From JACJXF01 sp964349045 (GTDB lineage: Bacteria; Bacteroidota; Bacteroidia; Bacteroidales; GCA-2748055): DNA of 21,414 bases. A program made the position numbers and the translations under genes. Of this stretch, positions 15,486 through 21,414 are shown one piece after another. Below the pieces are notes generated by a model, which had not been told where the DNA came from, searched no databases, and saw only the letters and a program-made list of their open reading frames with translations. The DNA lies in NCBI GenBank assembly GCA_964349045.1, contig CAYGFI010000079.1, positions 1-21,414 of the forward strand, in the 5' to 3' direction. Every line of letters starts with the position of its first letter. The first letter of the stretch is position 1.

Positions 15486-15592
15486 TTTTTGCTTTCGGTG
15501 AAAAAGCAGGGAATGATTCAATTTTTTACTCCAGAATCATTTTTAACCTGATCGGAAGCGGATTGCGCACTTGCTTATTGACTAAGCAAAAA
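15486..15592 (+). promoter_or_regulatory. Candidate riboswitch expression platform with competing hairpins
   Basis: Three local hairpins follow the aptamer. TGCTTT/AAAGCA is at 15490-15508. AATGATTC/GAATCATT (15512-15541) is perfect over 8 bp and followed by TTT. TTGCTTA/TAAGCAA (15571-15589) has a 5-nt loop and is followed by an A/T-rich run just before the ATG at 15609. TTTTTGCTT (15486-15494) is also perfectly complementary to AAGCAAAAA (15584-15592), so the first and third hairpins can be replaced by a long-range pairing. The choice between transcriptional and translational control cannot be made by eye. Confidence 0.5.
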
Positions 15593-15608
15593 TTTAATTT
15601 TTTTGATC

Positions 15609-18035
15609 ATGCGATCCGTATTTTTGTTTGCTGTTATCCTTCTGCTTTGTTCGTTTTCACGGGCACAGTTTCCGGTTTATGCTGATAAACTGATAGAATA
15701 CAGCCCGGCTCCGGGTCAGCATATAAACCATCCTGCAACCGGCACACCTTCTGTTGCCCTTAATATTGTTAACGGAATTGGTAACCCGCTGAGCCTGGGC
15801 GCTTATGGTGGGACTGTTGTAGTGGGTTTTAACTCCCCCATTGAAAATCATCCTGATAATCCATATGGTGTTGATTTTATAATTTACGGAAATGCATCAG
15901 CCATTCATGCAGAGGCAGGAATTGTTAAAGTCATGAACGATGAGAATCAGAATGGACTTCCCGATGATACCTGGTATGAAATTGCCGGTAGCGCCCATTT
16001 TACTAATGATTTCACACATGACTACTCCATAAATTATCAGAATCCGAAACTCCCTGTAGCCGCTGATGTTTCCTGGACCGATGGATTCGGAAATAACGGG
16101 AAAGTTTATAAAAACAGTTTTCATTCTCAGCCATATTATCCTCTTGCTGAGTTGTTTCAGGGGATTTCAGGTGAAAGTCTGAGTTTCACAGGATCAAGAA
16201 TTAAGGGAAATGTGACAACCCAAAACGGAATTTATGTTTCCCTCCCATATGCATTTGGTTACGCGGATAATATTCCTGTAAAAAACCGGAATTTTACCGG
16301 AATGCCTGATAATCCCTATACTTTGGGCATCATTGAAGGCGACGGTGGAGATGCTATCGATATATCGTGGGCTGTTGATCCATATGGTAATTATGTTGAC
16401 TTACAGGAAGTTAGTTTCATTATGGTTTATACCGGGGTTAACGAATCAGCAGGGTGGCTGGGTGAAATATCTACCGATATCCGGGGTATAGTTGATGTGA
16501 GTCCTGATAAAAGCATAACCGGGAAATTGAAAATGATTCTGCCTTCAGAAATTCCATCTAAAATTGCCCTTTATGATAGTTTGAAACTAAGCGCCAAAGT
16601 TTATTATAATGGAAGACCCGTTGAAGATGAAAAAATCATATGGGAATCTTTGAATCCTTATGTGTTGCAGGTTTCAGGTGATCTAATTGTTACAAAAAGA
16701 ACCGGCGAGGCTGAGATAAGGGCAAGCCTGGTCTCTGATCCTTCCGTATTAGTAATTATTAAAATATTAGTGGCGATCCCCCAAAGCCTTTTAATAGATA
16801 AGCAAACAAGATGGGTGGAGGAAGGTGAAACTCTGGTTGTAAAATATTCTCTTATTGATAACACGGGAGAAATAGTAAGCAGTTTAATTCCGGATATTAT
16901 TTTTGAAAATGAAGAGGTTGCAGAGCTTCTCGGGATAAGCGAAAACCAGATCATACTTAAGGCAAAAACAGCCGGGAAAACAATGGTCTACCTGCACTTT
17001 CACAATTACCCGCTTTTGAGCGACAGTTTTGAAATTCAGATCATTCAGGGGATTGATCCTATTCAAATCAACTTTTCTTTGAACAATGAAAACAAGCGCA
17101 TTCTTCCTGCAAGGAATTATACCATAAACAAAGCCGATGTTTTACGTTTTACCGACCGGCATGAGCCAGGATTTAATCCCGATAAGCCTTTTATAAGTCT
17201 TGCCGATGCCGTTGCATCCGTCCTGATTAGTGAAGGCTTTGGAACAGGGGGTAATTCATTTGCTTTCAGGCAGGATGAATATGGAGGAAACGGACTTTAT
17301 GTCTGGCAGATCGGATTTGACTGGGAGTATCAATACGGATGGGGTGGATCGAAAAAAGGGAGTACCTATGCGAAGACATGGTTTGCAGTTAAAAATAATT
17401 TGGTATTCGCAAGTGGGTTTGATACGATAGAAGTTGCTGATGGTGATCGGATTAGCCTCCAATATATTGAGGATAACAGCAGGTCATGGAGTTTTATCCG
17501 CATTATTACCCCGAAAGAAGATATCACTACGGGTGAAATAACAGGTTTTCGTGCAGAGCAAATGGACGTTAATCCAATAGAAGGCAGTGCATATGCGACT
17601 TCCGGCCCATTTCCGGTTGTACATAATGCGGTACGGGTTGATCAGTCAGTAATCAATATTTCTGAGTCAGACCAATTCACATCCAATACAGGTGAATTCA
17701 GTCTTAGTTTTAGTAAGGGCGGGACTCATGAGGTTTCAGTAGAGAACTCTGAACCCGTAATAGTGGAAGTATCATACCCTCTTGGCATTAAGGAGACCGA
17801 ACAGATTTTAATTTATCCGAATCCCTGTGATAAATGTTTAAAGATAAAAAATCCAAACTCAGAGACTGCAGGAATAAGAATATTTTCTGTGGAAGGCAGC
17901 CTTAGGATAGAAAGGGAATTTGGGAGCGGACTATCCACATTTGAGCTGGATGTAAGCCATCTTGATAAGGGAATATATATCCTGGAATTGATAACGGGTG
18001 GAAATAGTTATAAGCATAGGTTTAGCAAGTTGTAG
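15609..18035 (+). CDS. T9SS-secreted multidomain surface protein of the cobalamin operon
   Basis: 808 aa. The signal peptide ends near RAQ (20). Residues about 25-300 form a cell-surface domain rich in Gly, Asp and aromatics, with an acidic Ca-binding-like loop DENQNGLPDD (111-120). Two bacterial Ig-like (BIG2-type) repeats span about 305-390 and 395-480. Residues about 485-625 resemble DUF4430, the fold of the transcobalamin C-terminal domain; the anchors are LADAVASVL, GLYVWQI, WFAVKNN and ADGDRISLQY. The end (about 728-808) is a T9SS type A sorting domain (IYPNPC...LDKGIYILEL). A surface corrinoid-binding role is inferred from the riboswitch, the DUF4430-like part and btuB/btuG neighbours, and is analogous in concept to BtuH. 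I chose the ATG at 15609; an in-frame TTG lies 6 nt upstream. Confidence 0.85.
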   Translation: MRSVFLFAVILLLCSFSRAQFPVYADKLIEYSPAPGQHINHPATGTPSVALNIVNGIGNPLSLGAYGGTVVVGFNSPIENHPDNPYGVDFIIYGNASAIHAEAGIVKVMNDENQNGLPDDTWYEIAGSAHFTNDFTHDYSINYQNPKLPVAADVSWTDGFGNNGKVYKNSFHSQPYYPLAELFQGISGESLSFTGSRIKGNVTTQNGIYVSLPYAFGYADNIPVKNRNFTGMPDNPYTLGIIEGDGGDAIDISWAVDPYGNYVDLQEVSFIMVYTGVNESAGWLGEISTDIRGIVDVSPDKSITGKLKMILPSEIPSKIALYDSLKLSAKVYYNGRPVEDEKIIWESLNPYVLQVSGDLIVTKRTGEAEIRASLVSDPSVLVIIKILVAIPQSLLIDKQTRWVEEGETLVVKYSLIDNTGEIVSSLIPDIIFENEEVAELLGISENQIILKAKTAGKTMVYLHFHNYPLLSDSFEIQIIQGIDPIQINFSLNNENKRILPARNYTINKADVLRFTDRHEPGFNPDKPFISLADAVASVLISEGFGTGGNSFAFRQDEYGGNGLYVWQIGFDWEYQYGWGGSKKGSTYAKTWFAVKNNLVFASGFDTIEVADGDRISLQYIEDNSRSWSFIRIITPKEDITTGEITGFRAEQMDVNPIEGSAYATSGPFPVVHNAVRVDQSVINISESDQFTSNTGEFSLSFSKGGTHEVSVENSEPVIVEVSYPLGIKETEQILIYPNPCDKCLKIKNPNSETAGIRIFSVEGSLRIEREFGSGLSTFELDVSHLDKGIYILELITGGNSYKHRFSKL

Positions 18036-18038
18036 AAT

Positions 18039-20039
18039 ATGAGAAAATTCTGTTTTATACTATTTTTGTTCGCAATATTTCAGCTACCTGAAGCAGAAAT
18101 ATATGCGCAGACACTCAGTGATACTCTGAGCATCAGGGAAATCCGGATAAGTTCTTCCAGATCAATGAAATACAATTCTCTCACCCTTACACGACTGGAT
18201 TCCTTTACGCTTCAAAGTAAATCCGGAAATAATCTTTCTGAAGTGCTTGCCGAACACTCCGGAATTTTCATAAAGAGCTATGGGCGAGGAGCTATGGCTT
18301 CAGCTTCATTCAGGGGAACTGATCCTTCGCATACAAAAGTTTTATGGAACGGTATTGAATTAAACTCTCCTATGCTCGGGATGGTCGATTTTTCACTTAT
18401 TCCGATGTTTTTTATTGATAATGTGGAGTTGTTGCACGGATCAAGTTCGTTATCAGAAACATCGGGAGCTCTGGGAGGGATCATTAATATGAGTACAGAG
18501 CCGGAATGGAACAATCGTTTTTCCGGAAGTTATATGCAGGGCGCCGGCTCATTTGGAACTTATGATGAACACCTGAGAATAAACCTTGGGAATAATAAGC
18601 TGCAGTCGCAAACGCGATTATTCTATGCACATTCCGATAATGATTTTACTTTTGAGAATCATGATATAGTAGATTCAGTTGATATGGAGACCGGCAAAAA
18701 GTATTATCCCACGATGAAAAATGAAGATGCCTGGTTCAGCTATTACGGTATTTTACAGGAACTTCATTACAGACCGGGTAAAAATGATTTTTTGAGTATG
18801 AGTTTCTGGGGACAGGAATCATCACGGAGCATACCGCTGTTGAGCACCAGTGAGAGTGGTCCGAATAACAACATTAACAGGCAAGAGGATAACAGTTTAC
18901 GCGGTCAGTTGTCATATCGTCATTTTGGCGAAAAGTATAATCTGAAAGCATTCAGTGGTCTGAATACTATGGATCTGACCTACAGCCTGAAAAACCGGTT
19001 ATCTGATGAGTCATATCTTCAGGCAATTGATTCCGAAAGCAAAACATCCAGTTTGTATAATAAGCTGGATTTACAGTTTCCTGGTTCACCCTTGTTTCGA
19101 ATTGATTTATCAACCGGTATTGATTTTCACAGGGTTGAAAGCCTGGAGAAAGTTAAAATATCCGGTTATACCGAATCCCGCGTTCAGAGTCATATTTCCG
19201 GATCGATTTATAGAAAATGGAATTCAAAGTGGAACAGCAACCTGAGACTGGGATCTGAATTTATTGAAAATGTGGCAGCCAGGCCTGTTTTTCATGCCGG
19301 TTCCGAGTTTCATATTCTGCCCGAAGACAGGTTATATCTGAAATTAATACTTGCTTCGAACTCCAGATACCCTTCGTTGAACGACCTCTATTACCAGCCC
19401 GGAGGAAACATTGATCTAAAGCCTGAAAGAAGCATCGATCAGGAATTCGGAGTGCATTATGGAATTGTAAAGGGAGGATTTACCTATAGCCAGGATTTTT
19501 CGGTTTACGCATCCCAGGTAAAGGACTGGATCATGTGGTATTATTCGGTAAGAGGTTTCTCCCCCGAAAATATTGAGAAGGTGGATATAAAGGGAATTGA
19601 AATCGCCACAACGTTTTCATATAGAGCACATAAGACTGAATTTAAAATCAGTTCCGGATATGTTATGACACAATCGAGAGATATGGGCAGGAAACTGAAT
19701 GAATTTGATCTTTCCTACGGAAAGCAGTTGCCATATATACCGGTACATTCGGCAAATACCATGTTTTACCTGATGCGAAATAACTGGTCCGTAACGTATA
19801 TCTGGAATTTTTACAGTAAGAGAAATACCACGACATCCAACCAGGAAGAGAGTCTGAGAGATTATCTCTATCCCTATTTTATGAATCAGGCCGGACTTGG
19901 AAAACAAATGCAGTTTGGCAATTTGAAGCTTGATTTGAATCTGAAGGTTCATAATCTTTTTAATGAAGAGTACAGGTCAATTTTGCAAAGACCCATGCCC
20001 GGGAGGAACTTTAGTTTGCAGATAAAGCTCAATTTCTGA
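18039..20039 (+). CDS. btuB: BtuB-like TonB-dependent corrinoid receptor
   Basis: 666 aa. This outer-membrane channel imports cobalamin or other corrinoids using TonB energy. A signal peptide (about 1-23, ...EIYA) is followed by a TonB-box region (DTLSIREIRISSSR). A plug covers about 45-155 (NLSEVLAEHSGIFIKSYG, ASFRGTDPSHTKVLWNGI, SETSGALGGIINM). The 22-strand barrel ends in Phe (LQIKLNF), the usual outer-membrane terminal residue. Unlike the receptor at 12654-14987 it has no N-terminal carboxypeptidase-like domain, matching BtuB-type receptors. It starts 3 nt after the surface-protein stop, and its TGA overlaps the next ATG by one base, so translation is probably coupled. The btuB name rests on the riboswitch and BtuG context; substrate among corrinoids is open. 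Confidence 0.9.
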   Translation: MRKFCFILFLFAIFQLPEAEIYAQTLSDTLSIREIRISSSRSMKYNSLTLTRLDSFTLQSKSGNNLSEVLAEHSGIFIKSYGRGAMASASFRGTDPSHTKVLWNGIELNSPMLGMVDFSLIPMFFIDNVELLHGSSSLSETSGALGGIINMSTEPEWNNRFSGSYMQGAGSFGTYDEHLRINLGNNKLQSQTRLFYAHSDNDFTFENHDIVDSVDMETGKKYYPTMKNEDAWFSYYGILQELHYRPGKNDFLSMSFWGQESSRSIPLLSTSESGPNNNINRQEDNSLRGQLSYRHFGEKYNLKAFSGLNTMDLTYSLKNRLSDESYLQAIDSESKTSSLYNKLDLQFPGSPLFRIDLSTGIDFHRVESLEKVKISGYTESRVQSHISGSIYRKWNSKWNSNLRLGSEFIENVAARPVFHAGSEFHILPEDRLYLKLILASNSRYPSLNDLYYQPGGNIDLKPERSIDQEFGVHYGIVKGGFTYSQDFSVYASQVKDWIMWYYSVRGFSPENIEKVDIKGIEIATTFSYRAHKTEFKISSGYVMTQSRDMGRKLNEFDLSYGKQLPYIPVHSANTMFYLMRNNWSVTYIWNFYSKRNTTTSNQEESLRDYLYPYFMNQAGLGKQMQFGNLKLDLNLKVHNLFNEEYRSILQRPMPGRNFSLQIKLNF

Positions 20040-21175
20040 TGAGCAATTTCCGGAAATATATCAGAATTTATTTCGGGGGATTTTTTATCCTTCTTCCATT
20101 TACTCAATCGTGTATGAATGATGAGGCCTGGGTGGAGCAACACAAACCCAACCTTAGTATTGATAAAGTATTGCAGGATCGAGGTGTCCTGGTTTTAAAT
20201 GAAGGGAACTTTATGTACGGTAATGCTTCTCTGAGTTACTATAATACACGTACCGGTGAGGTTTTAAATGATGTGTTTTACCGGCAAAACGGTATTCCGC
20301 TTGGGGATGTGGCGCAATCGGCTGTTGTTTTTAATGGAGAGTTATATGCAGTGTTAAATAATTCAGGGAAAATTATGGTGATGAATTTCGGAAAGTATCC
20401 AGCCCTGAGGGCATTTGAATTTACTCATAAAATAACCGGTTTGCAATCGCCAAGGTATATTCATTTTTTCAATGACACAAAAGCATACATCAGCGATCTG
20501 TATGCTAAATCGATTAGTATTCTTGATCCGGTTCAATATACCATTACCGGGAAGATCAATCTTGCCAACGGGAATCCCGATTTTTACCAGCATCCTACCG
20601 AGCAGTTCGTGGTTTTTGAAGACGAAGTGTTTACGAACTGTTATAGTTTTGATGATAAAGTGCTGGTAATTGATCCTGAAACTGATCGTTTAATAGATTC
20701 AATCGGAGTTTTGCAACAGCCAAATTCCATGGTAATTGATAAGAACGGGAAAATATGGGTTCTTTGTGATGGTGGTTATGAGGGGAGTGATTATGGTGAT
20801 AATCAGCCGGGTTTGGTGAGGATCGATGCGAGGAGTCATACCGTGGAGAAGATTTTTATTCTTCCTTCAGATAACTGGCCTTCGAAGTTATGTATTAACG
20901 GGAGTGCAGATACCCTGTATTTTATAAATGGAGATATCTGGAGAATGCCGGTAAATGCGGTTCATTTGCCGGAAGAGGCTTTTATCCCTGACCATTCAGG
21001 ATCGGGAACAAGACTCTTTTTCGGACTTGGGATTGATCCTGTGAGTTCGGAAGTTTATGTTTCAGATGCTATTGATCATGTTCAGAGCGGTATAGTTTAC
21101 CGGTATACAGCGGATGGTATTGCTGTGGATACATTTAAGGTTGGGATTATTCCGGGGGGGTTCTTGTTTTTTTAG
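20039..21175 (+). CDS. btuG: BtuG-like YncE/DUF5074 beta-propeller lipoprotein
   Basis: 378 aa. The signal peptide has a lipobox FTQSC (Cys25), with acidic residues at +3 and +4 after the Cys, consistent with surface export of Bacteroidota lipoproteins. The mature protein is a seven-bladed propeller of the YncE/DUF5074 type. Characteristic blocks are LNEGNFMYGNASLSYYN, PLGDVAQS, LQSPRYI, AYISDLY, IDKNGKIWVLCDGGY and VYVSDAIDHVQSGIVYRY, and it ends GIIPGGFLFF, a normal family terminus. BtuG homologues in Bacteroides bind cobalamin with very high affinity at the cell surface and sit on BtuB. The TGATG overlap with the btuB-like gene supports a matched receptor/lid pair. Corrinoid binding here is inferred from family and context. 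Confidence 0.9.
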   Translation: MSNFRKYIRIYFGGFFILLPFTQSCMNDEAWVEQHKPNLSIDKVLQDRGVLVLNEGNFMYGNASLSYYNTRTGEVLNDVFYRQNGIPLGDVAQSAVVFNGELYAVLNNSGKIMVMNFGKYPALRAFEFTHKITGLQSPRYIHFFNDTKAYISDLYAKSISILDPVQYTITGKINLANGNPDFYQHPTEQFVVFEDEVFTNCYSFDDKVLVIDPETDRLIDSIGVLQQPNSMVIDKNGKIWVLCDGGYEGSDYGDNQPGLVRIDARSHTVEKIFILPSDNWPSKLCINGSADTLYFINGDIWRMPVNAVHLPEEAFIPDHSGSGTRLFFGLGIDPVSSEVYVSDAIDHVQSGIVYRYTADGIAVDTFKVGIIPGGFLFF

Positions 21176-21190
21176 GATCTGGCTGGTGTA

Positions 21191-21414
21191 TTGGGGCGGT
21201 GTCCTGTCTACCAGGGCGGTGGCCTTGTGCCCAGGGTGGTGCCGTGCTGCCCAGGGCGTTGCCCTAGGTTGTGATATGTCAGGCTTTCAGCCTGGTTCTT
21301 TGGGGGCGGTGCCCTTTTGCCCAGGGTGGTGCCCTTTTGCCCAGGGCGGTGCCCTTTTGCCCAGGGCGGTGCCCTTTTGCCCAGGGCGGTGCCCTGGGTT
21401 GTGATATGTCAGGC
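21191..21414. repeat. GC-rich 20-bp tandem hairpin array
   Basis: Four consecutive units GCCCTTTTGCCCAGGGCGGT (one has TGGT) fill 21311-21390. Three and a half degenerate units precede them at 21191-21260. Two longer related blocks (21261-21310 and 21391-21414, the latter cut by the window edge) begin with 24 nearly identical bases 130 bp apart, differing at one base (CCTAGG versus CCTGGG). Hairpins are visible: CCCAGGGC-GGT-GCCCTGGG (21380-21398) and CAGGCT-TTC-AGCCTG (21280-21294). The array starts 16 nt after the btuG-like stop. Base composition is far more GC-rich than the rest of the window. An open frame through it is repeat-driven and not a gene. Confidence 0.9.

Noticed and set aside
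21114..21404. Open frame of 96 codons through the terminal repeat array
   Set aside because: It overlaps the btuG-like gene in another frame and its sequence is only the translation of the 20-bp repeats (repeating CPG/AQG motifs). There is no credible start context.
21191..21414. Possible CRISPR array
   Set aside because: The 20-bp units are head-to-tail with no unique spacers between them, and no cas gene is in the window.

Overview
The window comes from a Bacteroidota chromosome, most likely Bacteroidales or Marinilabiliales. Four things support this: the AT-rich base composition, two promoter-like TAnnTTTG boxes, TonB-dependent receptors with the usual Bacteroidota architecture, and a type IX secretion sorting tail. 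A surface cobalamin operon and a DUF4836-like lipoprotein fit the same picture. No rRNA, tRNA, CRISPR array, phage gene or transposase gene was seen.

Left part (1-5762), housekeeping. A minus-strand run encodes the envelope peptidase SppA, then the lipid A 4'-kinase LpxK, then a trimeric-type purine nucleoside phosphorylase whose start overlaps lpxK by 38 nt. The tail of a plus-strand gene enters at the left edge. folK (folate synthesis) is divergent from sppA. It converges on radC, which lies behind rpsT (ribosomal protein S20) on the minus strand. rpsT has a recognisable promoter and an intrinsic terminator. Between the rpsT terminator and radC lies a polypurine tandem repeat with G-quadruplex potential.

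Middle part (5763-12133), accessory metabolism. It holds a DoxX/YkgB-like small membrane protein, a GntP-family sugar-acid permease, a lipoprotein glycoside hydrolase family 2 enzyme with both catalytic glutamates, and a convergent DUF4836-like lipoprotein. The following 520-bp gene-free stretch (12134-12653) carries nested inverted repeats resembling a small non-coding dispersed element.

Right part (12654-21414), uptake. A minus-strand TonB-dependent receptor with an unusual CQTCN motif in its plug is divergent from a cobalamin riboswitch. The riboswitch leads a tightly packed plus-strand operon of three genes. The first encodes a multidomain T9SS-secreted surface protein containing a DUF4430/transcobalamin-C-like region. 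The second encodes a BtuB-like receptor, and the third a BtuG-like YncE/DUF5074 beta-propeller lipoprotein. The gaps are 3 nt and a 1-nt TGATG overlap. The likely arrangement is that the T9SS protein and BtuG capture corrinoids at the cell surface and pass them to BtuB, with the riboswitch reducing expression when cobalamin is plentiful. The window ends in a GC-rich 20-bp tandem hairpin array.

The strongest candidate for an under-described system is this riboswitch-controlled operon, because its first gene adds a T9SS-exported, transcobalamin-like module to the known BtuB-BtuG pair.
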